64,000 nucleotides of DNA from Streptomyces coeruleorubidus. Lineage in GTDB: Bacteria > Actinomycetota > Actinomycetes > Streptomycetales > Streptomycetaceae. Numbering within the stretch: the stretch's first letter is position 1; each line of letters starts with the position of its first letter. Shown here in pieces: positions 35,638 to 46,248 of this stretch. The stretch is from positions 372,001-436,000 of the forward strand of contig NZ_CP118527.1 of assembly GCF_028885415.1 (NCBI RefSeq), read 5' to 3'. The position numbers were made by a program, and so were the translations under genes. The notes beneath the pieces were generated by a model that made no database searches, was not told the origin of the DNA, and saw only the letters and a list, made by a program, of their open reading frames with translations.

Positions 35638-37117
35638 TCAGCTGTGAAAGCCGGGCAGTGACAGGTACTTGAGCTGTTGGTACTCGTGGAGGCCCTCAGG
35701 TCCGCCTTCGCGGCCCAGGCCGGACTGCTTGACCCCGCCGAAGGGCGCCGCGACCTCGGAGAGCAGGCCGCGGTTGATGCCGACCATTCCGGCCTGCAAG
35801 CGGGCGGCGACCCGGCGGGCGCGGTCGATGTGGGACGTCATCACGTACGACGCGAGGCCGTGCTCGGTGTTGTTGGCCACCGTGATGGCCTCGGCCTCGG
35901 TGGAGAACCGGTGGATGGCGGCAACGGGTCCGAAGACCTCCTCGTGCATGATCGCGGCGTCGGCGGGGACGTGGTCCAGCACGGTGGGGGCGGCCAGTGG
36001 CCCGGCCCGTCAGGGATATCCGCCTTGCCGATGACGACGGCGCCCCGGGCCACGGCGTCCTCGACGAGGTGGCGGACCTTGTCCACCGCACGGTGGTCGG
36101 CCAGCGGCCCGAGCTCGGTGTCCTCCCGGTCCGGGAGCCGACCCGAATGGCGGCAATCCGTTCGCCCAGCGCCGCGGCGAACTCGTCGGCGATCCCGTCC
36201 TGGACCAGGAACCGGTTGGCGCCGACACAGGACTGGCCGCCCAGCCGCATCTTCGCGATCATCGCTTCGCGGACCGCGAGGTCGAGGTCGGCGTCGTCGA
36301 AGACCAGGAACGGCGCGTTGCCGCCCAGCTCCATCGAGGTGCGCAGCACCCGGGCACCGCTCTGCTGAAGCAGCAGCCTGCCGACGGGAGTGGACCCGGT
36401 GAAGGACAGCTTGCGCAGCCGGGGTCGGCCAGCAGCGCCGTGGTGACCGCTGCGCGTCGCTGCTGGTGATCACAGTCAGGACGCCTGTGGGCGCGCCGGC
36501 CTCGCGTGCCAGCTCGCCCAGTATCAGGGAGGACAGCGGGGTGAGCGCTGCCGGTTTGAGCACGGCGGTGCAGCCTGCGGCGAGGGCGGCGGCGGCCTTG
36601 CGGGGCGGCCATGGCCAGCGGCACGTTCCACGGAGTGATCAGCAGGCAGGGCCCGACCGGTTCCGCGACGGTGACGATGTGACTCTTGCCGTCCGGAGGG
36701 CGTGCTGCGTGCATGGGGGCGGACCGCCTCCTCGGCGTACCACCGGAAATAGGCCGCGGCGTAGTCGACCTCGCCCCGGGCTTCGGCGATCGTCTTGCCG
36801 ATCTCCAGCGTGATGATGCGGGCCAGACGCTCACGGTGTTCGGTCATGGCGTCGGTGATCCGGTGCAGGACGGTCGCCCGGTCCCGCGGGCTGGTGAGGG
36901 CCCACTGGTCGGCGGCCGCGGCCGCCGCGTCCAGTGCTTTCAGCGCGTCTTGTGTGCCGCAGTCGGCGACGGTGGCTATGACTTCCTCGGTCGCGGGGTT
37001 GCGCACCTCGAAGGTGCGACCGCCGGTGGCGGGTTGCCAGTCGTGGGCCAGGAAGCCACGGGGGACGGATTCCAGGACTGCCGACTCCACTGAGGGAGCG
37101 GTGAGGGTGTCAGTCAT
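35638..37117 (-). CDS. NAD(P)-dependent aldehyde dehydrogenase (succinate-semialdehyde type), about six frameshifts
   Basis: The corrected length is about 490 residues. Segments in order: [54 protein letters not shown] [30 protein letters not shown], then the catalytic Glu in [19 protein letters not shown] and the Cys in [18 protein letters not shown]. The end is [20 protein letters not shown] and [20 protein letters not shown]. Shifts lie near 36735, 36610, 36455, 36420, 36135 and 36005. The succinate-semialdehyde/aminobutyraldehyde subgroup fits a polyamine or amine pathway. The number of lesions is the highest in this operon, so real inactivation cannot be excluded. Confidence 0.75.
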
Positions 37118-37177
37118 GCGCGTGGCTCTTTCGCTGATCGCAGGATGGTGTGTTGAGAGAGCACGATCGGTGGGTGG

Positions 37178-38047
37178 TCATACGGCCTCGCCTCCCGGGT
37201 TGGCGACACCGACGGTGTTCTCGACCGAGAGCAGGGAGTCCTGCCGTCCGGAGCCGAGCCAGCGCACCAGGGCCACCAGGCCCAGGGCGAGGATCGCGAA
37301 GGCGATGAGGATCGCGCTGACCGCGGTCACGCTGGGGTCGATCTCGAAGGTGAGCGAGTTGTAGACCTGCACCGGCAGGGTGACGGTGTCGACCGAGGAC
37401 AGGAACTGGGAGATGTAGAACTCGTCGAAGCTGGTGATGAAGGAGAAGATCGCCGCCGCGATCATGCCCGGCGCAGCGAGCGGGAAGGTGATCTTCCGGG
37501 CGATCGTGAGGCGGCCGGCGCCCATGCTGGCGGCGGCGTCCTCGAGGCGTTCGTCGATGCCGCGCAGGGTCGCGATCAGGATCAGCACCGCGATCGGTGA
37601 GGCCAGCACCGTGTGGCCCAGCGCGATCGCGATGGGGCTGCCCAACATCGCGGCCGGTTCGAAGAACAGGAACAGCCCGAGCGCGGTGACGATCTGCGGG
37701 ATGACCAGCGGTCCCAGGACCAGGGCGAACACCGCCGAGCGCAGCGGCAGTTCACTGCGGACCAGCGCGGTCGCCGCGGTGACCCCGATGACCAGGGAGA
37801 ACACAGTGCTCAGGGCCGCGACCAGGGCGGACAGGGACAGTGCGGCCGGCCATTTGCTGCCGTCGGCGAACAGGGCCTTGTACCAGTTCAGCGTCCACGT
37901 CTCCGGGGGGAAGGAGGCGAAGGCGTTGTTGCTGAAGGAGGTGACGAGGATGACGACGATCGGCAGCGCCAAAAACAGCAGGATGATGGTGGCGACCGCG
38001 GTCAGGGCGATGCGGCCGGCGAGGGTCTTGCGCAGTTCCATCATCAC
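37178..38047 (-). CDS. ABC transporter permease, spermidine/putrescine PotC type
   Basis: The protein has 289 residues, frame intact, with six membrane segments starting at IALTAVATIILLFLALPIVV. The EAA loop is DERLEDAAASMGAGRLTIAR. FITSFDEFYISQFLS is the PotC-like signature near the fifth segment. The ATG overlaps the stop of the upstream permease. It is one of the two membrane subunits of the importer encoded by 37.2-41.2 kb, which brings a small cationic or amine-type solute into the cell by family inference. Confidence 0.88.
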   Translation of the reverse strand: MMMELRKTLAGRIALTAVATIILLFLALPIVVILVTSFSNNAFASFPPETWTLNWYKALFADGSKWPAALSLSALVAALSTVFSLVIGVTAATALVRSELPLRSAVFALVLGPLVIPQIVTALGLFLFFEPAAMLGSPIAIALGHTVLASPIAVLILIATLRGIDERLEDAAASMGAGRLTIARKITFPLAAPGMIAAAIFSFITSFDEFYISQFLSSVDTVTLPVQVYNSLTFEIDPSVTAVSAILIAFAILALGLVALVRWLGSGRQDSLLSVENTVGVANPGGEAV

Positions 38048-38936
38048 GCGCTCCTCTTCTTACGGCCCGCGCCCAGCGAGGTCACGGCCTTGACCAGCAG
38101 CAGTCCGGCCAGGGTGAGGACCAGCAGGATGACGCCCTGGGCGGCCGCTCCGTTCCACTGGTTCTCCTTGGTGACCTGCTGGTTGATGAGAGTGGCGATC
38201 ATCGTCTGGTTCGGTCCGCCCATCAGGGCCGGGGTGATGTAGTAGCCCAGCGACAGGATGAAGCTGAGCAGCCCGGCACTGGCCAGCCCGGGGGCGACCA
38301 GCGGCAGATAGATACGCCGGAAGATCGTCACCTTGCCCGCGCCCATGCTGGACGCGGCCGCCAGCAGCCGGCGGTCCACCCGCGCATCACCCCATAAAGG
38401 AGCAGCACCGTGTAGGGGAGCATCATCGACGTCGTACCGATGACCACACCCAGCTCGTTGTAGAGCAGCTGGAACGGGGCACCGGGAACCGACATGCTGG
38501 TCAGGGACTCGTTCACCAGGCCCTTGTCACCGAGCATGATGATCCAGCCGTACGTGCGCACCAGCGCGGAGACGAAGTGCGGGACGACCACGACCAGCAT
38601 CGCCAGGCCCGCCAGGACGGGCTTGAGCCGAGTGATCGCCTGGGCCAGGACGAAGCCGAACACCAGGCTCAGCACCGCCGTCTCGGCGGAGATCCGCAGC
38701 GTGGTGAGCAGCACCGACAGGTTCACGCCCGTCAGTGCGTCGGCGTACCAGTGCAGGGTGAACGCGCCGTCGGCGTCCTTCAGGCTCAGCAGCAGTGTGG
38801 AAAAGATCGGGTAGACGAACAGCACCAGCAGATACACGACGACGGGGAGCGCGTACAGGATCCCGACGCGGGTCCGGCGTGATGCGAGGAGTTTGCGGGG
38901 GCGGGCGGGAGCGCCCGCGGTGAGGGTGGCTGCCAT
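38044..38936 (-). CDS. ABC transporter permease, PotB type, one frameshift
   Basis: The corrected length is about 297 residues. Membrane segments begin at VGILYALPVVVYLLVLFVYP. VPHFVSALVRTYGWIIMLGD is the typical PotB central region. Near 38380 a base is missing; the EAA loop (RRLLAAASSMGAGKVTIFRR) and the last segments (LVLTLAGLLLVKAVTSLGAG) continue in the next frame. It pairs with the downstream PotC-type permease, whose start it overlaps. Confidence 0.82.
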
Positions 38937-38939
38937 GAC

Positions 38940-40081
38940 TCACCCCGCCTGTTCGTCGGTGGGGAAGAGGTTGACGTCCTCGGGGTCCGCACTGATCCCG
39001 ACCCGCTCGCCGGCCACGGGCCCGCGGCCGGCGGGGACCTCCAGGCGCAGCAGCGGCCCGTCACCACCGTCGATCCGGACCCCGGCGCGCACCAGCGTGC
39101 CGACGTAGGTGGCGTTCTCCACCGTGCCGGTACAGAACCCGTCGCCGGCGGCACAGGCCCGCAGCCGGCCGGGCTGGACGGCGACCTTGACCCGGGTGCC
39201 CGAGGCGAGGTCGTGATGGCGGGCCTTGATCAGGTCACCACTGTTGTCGAGACGGACCAGGGTGTGCTCGCCGTCGTGCTGCTCGATACGCCCGGGCAGG
39301 AAGTTCGCCGCGCCGAGGAAGTCCGCCACGAACGGCGTCCTCGGCCGCTCGAACAGCTCGCGGGGGTGTCGAACTGCTCGATCAGACCGTTGCGCATCAC
39401 CGCGATACGGTCCGACATCACCAGCGCCTCTTCCTGATCGTGCGTCACATAGATGACGGTCAGGCCGAGTTCCTGCTGGATGGTCTTGATCTCCACCTGC
39501 AGCTGGTCACGCAGCTTCTTGTCCAGCGCGCCCAGCGGCTCGTCCATCAGGATGACCGGCGGCCGGTAGACCAGCGCCCGGCACAACGCCACACGCTGCT
39601 GCTGACCACCGGACAGCTCACGCGGCTTACGGCCCCCGAACCCGGACAGGCCCGCGATCTCCAGCGTCTCCCCGACACGCCGACGGATCTCGTCCTTCGG
39701 CACCCCGCGCAGCGTCAGCGGGAAAGCGACGTTCTCCGCGACAGTCATGTGCGGAACAGCAGGTACTGCTGGAAGACGAAACCGAGGCCCCGTTTTCTGC
39801 GGCGCCAGGCGGGTGACGTCACGGCCGCCGACGGTGATGGTGCCGGAGTCGGGTTCGCAGAACCCGGCGATCATCATCAGCGTCGTGGTCTTGCCCGACC
39901 CGGAGGAGCCGAGGAAGGTGACGAACTCCCCCGCGGCGATCTCCATCGACGCCTCGTCGACAGCGACCACGTCCCCGTACGTCTTACGCAGTGCCACCAC
40001 CGACAGCGCCTTGCCGGTCGCCGTGGCCGACTTGACGCCGGCCACCTTCACCGACGGTGCCGCGATACCGAATTCAGCCAC
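38940..40081 (-). CDS. ABC transporter ATP-binding protein, PotA type, about three frameshifts
   Basis: Walker A is FLGSSGSGKTTTLMMIAG, the Q-loop region is scrambled by two compensating shifts near 39770-39785, the signature is LSGGQQQRVALCRALVY, Walker B is VILMDEPLGALD, and the H-loop is VIYVTHDQEEA. A third shift near 39370 separates the TOBE domain (VADFLGAANFLPGRIEQHDG, then VKVAVQPGRLRACAAGDGF) which ends at 38940. The corrected length of about 381 residues is normal for the Fe/spermidine ATPase family. It powers the importer. Its start overlaps the binding-protein stop by eight bases. Confidence 0.82.
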
Positions 40082-41174
40082 GAGCCCACTCCAACCAGCG
40101 CTTGGTGACGGCCGATTCGTTCTTCAGCCACCAGTCGACATCCGCATCGAAACCCTTGTCGTAGTACTTCGGCGCACCCGCCAGCGCGTTGCGCTCCTCC
40201 TCGGTGAGCTTGGCGTAAGCCACCGGAGACGACGGGTTCGACGGGAACGCCTTGGCCAGGGCGGCCTGGCTCTCGGCACGCAGCGCGAAGTCCATCAGCT
40301 GGTAGGCGTTGTCCGCGTTGGCCGCGCCCTTGGCGATCGCGTAGCCGGAGAACTGGCGGCGCATCCCGTTGAGCTGCCGTTCCACCGGGACGCCTTGCTT
40401 CTGCAGATCGGCGATTCTGCCGTCCCAGACGGTGGACATCGTCACTTCCTGGCGGCTGAGCAGCACACCGGGGAGCGGGCCGCTGTCCCAGAACTTCTTG
40501 ATGTCGCCCCGCAGCCGGGTCAGCACCTTGAACGCGCGGTCCACATCCAGCGGGTACAGCTTGTCCATCGGAACGCCGTCGGCCAGCAGCGCGAACTCCA
40601 GCTCCGGCAGGTCACCGTCCGGGTGGACCATCGCCCGGGCGCCCTTGAACGCCTTGGTGTCCCAGAAGTCCGCCACGACTCCGGCTTCTTACCCCCGAAC
40701 GCGTCCGTGCGGTACGCGATGCACTGACCGTAGAAGCTGTGGCCGACGGCGTGGTCGGTGATCTGGGCCTCGGGATCTTCGCGCTCTTCACGCTCTTGAT
40801 CCGTCGAGGTCCAGCGCCTCCAGCGCGTCCTGCTTGACGTACTTGGTGTGCGACATCATCGAGTTGTTGATGAGGTCACACTGCGGCCGGCCCTGCTTGA
40901 TCTGGGCCAACAGCGGGGCGTCGTCCAGGTTCAGCACCTTCACCTGGACACCGGTCTCCTGCGTGAACGGCGTGTAGATCGCCTTCTGCAGAGCCGCACC
41001 ATAGGAACCGCCGCTGTCACGGACGACCACCGTCTTGCCGCCCTTGCCGCCGCTGCCGGCGCCGGACCGGCTGGAGCCGGTACCGCAGGCGGAGAGGGAG
41101 GGAAGAGCGGCGAGGGCGGCCAGGCCGCCTGCTCCGCGCAGGAGCGCTCTACGACCGATCTGGGCATCACTCAT
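40074..41174 (-). CDS. Spermidine/putrescine-type substrate-binding lipoprotein (PotD type), two frameshifts
   Basis: The corrected length is about 366 residues. The signal is a Tat-like lipoprotein leader, GRRALLRGAGGLAALAALPS then the lipobox LSAC. The first lobe reads TVVVRDSGGSYGAALQKAIY and PLLAQIKQGRPQCDLINNSM. Shifts near 40793 and 40680 break the middle (ITDHAVGHSFYGQCIAYRTD in another frame). The second lobe, ADFWDTKAFKGARAMVHPDG and GRIADLQKQGVPVERQLNGM, ends at 40074. It is the solute receptor of the importer. The ATG is at 41174; the frame upstream to 41516 is not coding. Confidence 0.82.
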
Positions 41175-41587
41175 GGAATACTCCTCATCTGGGGACGCAT
41201 GGGACCAGCTGTGCGGGGCTTTACCTCGCATGCGGGGGGATTGTTCAGGGCGGCGAACGCGGACAGAACATCGCCCGCTTGCCTTGCCGATCGCCGTTTG
41301 GGGCGCGTGTTCGCCGTGGATCGAAGTCCCCGACGACCTTGTCGCCGGAGCGACGTCGACCGGGTGACCGGGTGAGTGGCGGTGGGGAAACTGGAGCTGG
41401 CACAGGGGGTGACCAGCGGAGTGGGGGTGGTCCTCAGCAGAGCCGGAGCATGAGGGCTCTGGTGAGGGATGAAGCAGATCCTGGCCTGGGGCTGAGGGAC
41501 GGGCCGAGCGGACCATCAGCCCCGGCGGCGTTGCTCAGCAGGTGGCTTCGCGTAAACCCTGAAGGCGATCGGGGCCGGGCATCGGCA
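41175..41587. other. Intergenic region in the amine operon
   Basis: About 410 bases between the cupin stop and the binding-protein start with no recognised gene. It may contain an internal promoter for the transporter genes. Confidence 0.35.
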
Positions 41588-41941
41588 TCACGTCACGGTC
41601 ACGTAGATCTTGCGCACGGTTTCGATGGTCTTCCAGACGCCGACGTAGCCCGGCTTCATGACGAAGCTGTCGCCGGCCTTGTAGATCACCGGCTCGCCGC
41701 CTTCGGGTGTGAGTTCGACGATGCCGGAGAGGATGTGGCAGAACTCGAAGGTCTCGCCCTTGGTCGAACGCATCTCGCCGGGCGTCGCTTCCCAGACGCC
41801 CGTATGGATCGACTCCCCACGGGCGACGTCCTGGGCCCAGGTCCGAAAAGCAGGGTCGCCGGAAATCAGGCGTTCCGGGAGCGGGCCGGACTCTCGCGGC
41901 GTGAAGGAGGGATTGGTGTCGATGGCCTTCAGGAGCGACAT
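41588..41941 (-). CDS. Cupin-domain protein (DUF861/EutQ-like)
   Basis: The protein has 117 residues. One cupin barrel: GVWEATPGEMRSTKGETFEF then CHILSGIVELTPEGGEPVIY and KAGDSFVMKPGYVGVWKTIE. The His-Cys-Glu arrangement around ETFEFCHILSG stands in place of the canonical metal triad, as in DUF861 proteins, which include ureidoglycine-type and ethanolamine-associated cupins. The ATG at 41941 begins MSLLKAIDTNPSF; the upstream open frame is not coding. Its place between an SDR and the transporter suggests a small accessory role in substrate handling. Function not known. Confidence 0.8.
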   Translation of the reverse strand: MSLLKAIDTNPSFTPRESGPLPERLISGDPAFRTWAQDVARGESIHTGVWEATPGEMRSTKGETFEFCHILSGIVELTPEGGEPVIYKAGDSFVMKPGYVGVWKTIETVRKIYVTVT

Positions 41942-42279
41942 GTCTTTCCTTTTGGAGCTTGAGAAGTTGGTGGCCGCGGCCACGGTCGACGAGCTGCTGC
42001 AGAGCGGCATCTGACACACGCTCGTGGGCATGGCCCGTTCCCGATGTGCGGAGGCCGATACGAGGCATCGTGGCTGGTGCCGAGGTGGCCGGTGGCTCGA
42101 ATACGGTTGTCGGCACGGGCGCAGTGAGGGTGACGCCGTTCAAGTGGGGCAGGCGAATGGGGCACGTGCTCGACGCTTGTTCGACATTTCATGCCGCAAT
42201 CGGCGGACGCCCGAGGCAGAAGGAGCGACGGAGAACAGGTCGTTCAGCCCCTTGCTGGTGGTGATGCCCAGCAGGGTGT
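41942..42279. other. Gap between SDR and cupin genes
   Basis: About 340 bases with no recognised gene on either strand; both flanking genes run leftwards. Confidence 0.3.
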
Positions 42280-43011
<732 letters not shown>

Positions 43012-43087
43012 GTCAGGCACTCCTCATTACGGGGGAGGTCGGTCGGGGGTGGGGGCTTGGGGAGGACGGGGTCTCGTCCCGTGCCGG

Positions 43088-44196
43088 TCAGTTGAGGAAT
43101 CCGCGGGCGTCGACCGGCCAGCGCTGCAGCGACGTGCCCGTGCTGTCGGTGACGATCAGTTCCTCGAAACGAGGACGACGGGGCATACATGGTTGGGCAC
43201 CACCGGTACGACGCTTCCGACGCTGGGGCGGAAGTCGCCGTCCGGCAGCGGGAGGAATCCGTGGTACTCGTTGACCTTGGACAGGACCGCCTTCGTGCCG
43301 GCGATGCCGCCGTAGCCGATCTCGGGGCTGCCTTCTTTGCTGAGGGCCTTGTTGCCCACATCGACGATGACCTGGTCGGGGACCCAGTCACTGACCACGG
43401 TCCCGGCGACGAACAGCGCGATCTGGTCCTCCGCGCAAGCACCCAGCCGGGCGTTGTTCAGATCGCCGAAGACGTACTCGCCGGGACGGATCTCGGTGAT
43501 CACGCTGCTGCTGGTGGAGAACTCGACGGTGGGCGTGGAGCCGGCGCTGACCACCTCCGCGGTGACCCCGACGCCTTCGAGGCTGCGTACCGCGGTGGTG
43601 AGCGCGGCTTCCTGGTCCTGCGCGGCACGCTGGCGAGCGTCGCGACCGGTGCAGCCGTGACCGGGATAGGTGAAGACGCCCGCCGGCACCAGACCGCGCT
43701 TGCGGGCGGCGAGTGCGAGGTCGCCCGCGAGCTCGGGCGGCGCACCGGAACGACGGGCGCCGCAGTCGACCTCGATCACGACCTGCAGGCGGTCCGGTTC
43801 GTCTCCCATCGCGTCGGCGAGGGCCTCGATCGCCGCGACGTTGTCGACGCCGACCCGCAGCCGGGTGGATTCGGCGAGCCGGCGGATCCGGGGCTTCTTC
43901 GATCCCGCGGCCCAGATCGGGTAGGCGAGGAAGATGTCGTCGAAGCCAGCCGCGGCGAAGACCTCGGCCTCACCTACGTTTCCCGCGGTGATCCCGACCG
44001 CGCCGGCCTCGATCTGGCGCCGCCCGATCTCCACGCACTTGTGTGTCTTGATGTGCGGCCTGACCTTGATGTTGTGCTGGTCGGCGAAGCCCTGCATGCG
44101 GTCGATGTTGCCCTGCATGACGTCGACCAGCACGATCGGCGCGGGGGTGTCGATCCGCTCGACCAGAGCGTCGAGTGCTCGTTGCAGCTGATTCAC
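43088..44196 (-). CDS. PLP-dependent D-threonine aldolase / D-serine dehydratase-type enzyme, one frameshift at the end
   Basis: The corrected length is about 370 residues. The fold-III alanine-racemase-like barrel begins TPAPIVLVDVMQGNIDRMQG, and the PLP Lys is in RPHIKTHKCVEIGRRQI. VEFSTSSSVITEIRPGEYVF and the metal-binding His-x-Cys motif in VVPNHVCPVV are typical of this subfamily, which acts on D-threonine, D-serine or related 3-hydroxy D-amino acids. Near 43170 the frame shifts and the last residues (FEELIVTDSTGTSLQRWPVD, ARGFLN) continue to the TGA at 43088. The GTG at 44196 was chosen for family length. It lies between ridA and an SDR, so the released imine or aldehyde is handled next door. 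Confidence 0.85.
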
Positions 44197-44332
44197 GCTG
44201 CCCTCCTTGTGGTTCTGCCTGGAACGATCGAGGGAAATGATCGAGGGGCGCGGGTGCTGACTCCCCTCGATGCCGAACGCGCGTGCCCCGCGATATCGCG
44301 CGCACTCGGGTAACACCGCCGTCGGGGCCGCC

Positions 44333-44819
44333 CTACGCAGCGGTGATGACCATCTGGATCTCGACCGGACTGTTGAGCGGCAGCCCGGCGACACCGATCG
44401 CGGTGCGGGCGTGCCGTCCGTTCTCGCCCAGTACCTCGATGAGCAGTTCACTGGCCGCGTTGGCGACCTGCGACTGCTCACCGAAGTCCGGCGTACTGGC
44501 CACGAGGACCAGCATCTGCACGATCCGGACCCGGTCCAGATCGCCCACCGCCTGCACAGCGGCGGCGAGGCAGTTCAGCACGGCATCGTGCGCGCATGAC
44601 CGCGCCGTCTCGAGGTCGATGTCCCTGCCGACAGTGCCCTGCCCAGCAGCCAACCGTCCCGGTAAGGCAGCTGGCCCGAAATGTAGATGCTGGAGCCCTC
44701 CGTCCGGTAATGCACGTAGTACGGGTTCTCCGGAGCTCGGGAAGGGCCAGCCGCAGGGCCTGAAGCCGATCGGAAGCCGAGTCGGTGTTCGCTGCCGAAG
44801 TCTCATGACTCTTGATCAT
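44333..44819 (-). CDS. ridA: RidA-family imine/enamine deaminase (copy 1), two frameshifts near the start
   Basis: RidA proteins hydrolyse reactive imines released by PLP enzymes and amine oxidases. The C-terminal two thirds are intact: VLNCLAAAVQAVGDLDRVRI, VQMLVLVASTPDFGEQSQVA and NGRHARTAIGVAGLPLNSPV, where the Arg of HARTAIG is the catalytic Arg. The N-terminus (MIKSHETSAANTDSASDRLQ) is broken by shifts near 44735 and 44650. A 204-base part is all but identical to the second ridA at 47959 but on the opposite strand. A GntR-type palindrome lies 71 bases upstream. First gene of the leftward operon. Confidence 0.82.
44351..44554 (-). repeat. Inverted repeat, left arm (204 bp, ridA copy 1)
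   Basis: Reverse-complemented, this block is the same as 48223-48426 except for one base (TC-C-TCGTGG against TC-T-TCGTGG). Sequence on both sides diverges at once, which points to gene conversion rather than a fresh whole-gene copy. Confidence 0.9.
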
Positions 44820-44889
44820 CTGTACTCGGCTCTCCTCTCGAGTAGCGGCGGCGACAAAACCCTTATGGTGGCCTAAAACCGTCAACCTA

Positions 44890-44906
44890 TTGTCGTTTGT
44901 CGACCA
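44890..44906. promoter_or_regulatory. GntR-type operator 1
   Basis: TTGTCGTTTGTCGACCA is the reverse complement of TGGTCGACAAACGACAA and matches the operator consensus TGGTCGACAAtCGACCA with two changes. It lies upstream of the leftward ridA operon. Confidence 0.7.
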
Positions 44907-44983
44907 TATGGCTGTCCGTCGAGCACTGTCAATACGAACTTCAACCTCGAACGCGGCCGCGGAAACAGTTCGAGAGTGCGATG

Positions 44984-45051
44984 TGGCGGTTCAGGGCAAG
45001 CACGCAGCGGCCGTTCAGGCAAGTGCGTAGCGGCCGTTCAGGGAAGCGCCT
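44984..45051 (+). repeat. Three tandem copies of a 22-23-bp repeat
   Basis: Units with the core GCGGCCGTTCAGG and AAG-GC occur three times in a row (about 44984, 45006 and 45029). The region up to 45345 holds no recognised gene. Confidence 0.65.
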
Positions 45052-45345
45052 GCGGCGTGAGACGCCAGGCGGGTTCGGGACTGACCGAGTACCTACGGGC
45101 ACTCGCGGGCCGGGAGGAACGCCGGCCCCATCACCGTGCCGGGACGACCGCTGGCGAGGACATCATGGATACTCTGCCGTCCACGGTCGCGCCTCCAGCA
45201 CGGCGCACCCACCGTGGCCGCAACTGAGGCCCGGACGCCGTACCAGTGTGCGGGACGGCATCCGGGCAGGCCAAGAACGGGGCGCCCGGACGGGCAGCGC
45301 GCGTTCGGCGACCGATGATGCGGTGCGACAAGCGCACCATGCGGG

Positions 45346-45554
45346 TCAGTGCGCGGTCTCGGCCATGTCTCAGGTGTGGCAGACACCCTGCGCGCCGGGA
45401 TGCGGCCGTACGCAGCACCCATGCCGATCTGGCGGGTGACCTGCACCTGCCGTACGCGGGCGTGGTTCTCACAGGCGGCCAAGCCGCAGCGCGAGCACAC
45501 ACCGATGTCGATGGTGTCGCTGCGCGCCTCCTGGAGACAGTCGTAGCACCTCAT
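45346..45554 (-). pseudogene. DUF2180 zinc-finger protein, frameshift plus TGA in place of Cys
   Basis: The frame MRCYDCLQEARSDTIDIGVC, SRCGLAACENHARVRQVQVT is the start of the Streptomyces DUF2180 family of about 70-residue Cys-rich proteins. After GRIPARRV the frame shifts and the end reads CHT, TGA, DMAETAH, TGA. The stop stands exactly where the family has the last zinc Cys (CHTC). Both a shift and a nonsense change suggest loss of function. It lies in a gene-poor zone of the amine cluster. Confidence 0.7.
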
Positions 45555-45738
45555 GCTCGACTCCGATTTCAGCAGGGCCAGGTGCGGCACCCCATGAACC
45601 AACCCACCCAGGCCACGCACACCTGCTCAAGGAGCTTGAAAGTAATCTCCAGTTTAGACTTTGTCCAGACTGAGATTCGATCGATCACGATCGCATGGTC
45701 AGTGCGCGATGAGTGAAGCTCCTTGATCCTCTTGCCCC

Positions 45739-45800
45739 TTGACCCGCTGACCCGCCTGACCCGCCTGACCCGCTTGACCCTCTTGATTCGCCCGACCTGA
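45739..45800 (+). repeat. Nine-base tandem repeat (TGACCCGCC-like, about six units)
   Basis: Period-9 units TGACCCGCC, with variants TGACCCGCT, TGACCCTCT and TGATTCGCC, run through an intergenic segment. No gene is read through it. Copy number could vary between strains. Confidence 0.75.
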
Positions 45801-46248
45801 CTACCAGGCAGCGCTTGCCGTTCAACGGCACAGCGAACGCGGCCCGCGTCCCGAGCCTCGCGACACCGCGCTCCGGGGAGTCGCCCGCAGATACGTCGGC
45901 AACCTCGGCACGACGCGGACGGCGCCGCCGGAATGCATGCCGATCAACGGTTACGCCTGCGCCTCACCAGCCACGACCGGCCACGGCTGCCCCACCCGAA
46001 CGGAGTCGGCGACATCGGCGCATTGCCTGGTCGCGGTGCGCGGCGGGTCCGTCACCGTGCGCGCGGCAGTTGCCGGACGGAAGCCGACCGATCGCGCAGC
46101 CACGACAGGAGGCACCCAGGACTCGACGCAGCCGCTCGATCCGGCATGCGCCCGCCGGCGGACCCTTCATCGATGCCCTGCCCGTGGTCGCACACCTCGA
46201 TCACCGAACGCAGCGGAGTCGACGCCGTGGCGAGCGGGCTTGGATGTT
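45801..46248. other. Intergenic region with no recognised gene
   Basis: About 450 bases. A minus-strand frame (RSVIEVCDHGQGIDEG) recalls the G1 box of a histidine-kinase ATPase, but nothing around it supports a kinase. Confidence 0.3.

Noticed and set aside
44984..45800. CRISPR-like arrays
   Set aside because: The repeats are contiguous, short and without unique spacers, and no cas genes are present.
45970..46200. Histidine-kinase ATPase G-box-like motif (CDHGQGI)
   Set aside because: No N-, F- or second G-box and no kinase domain around it; probably chance.
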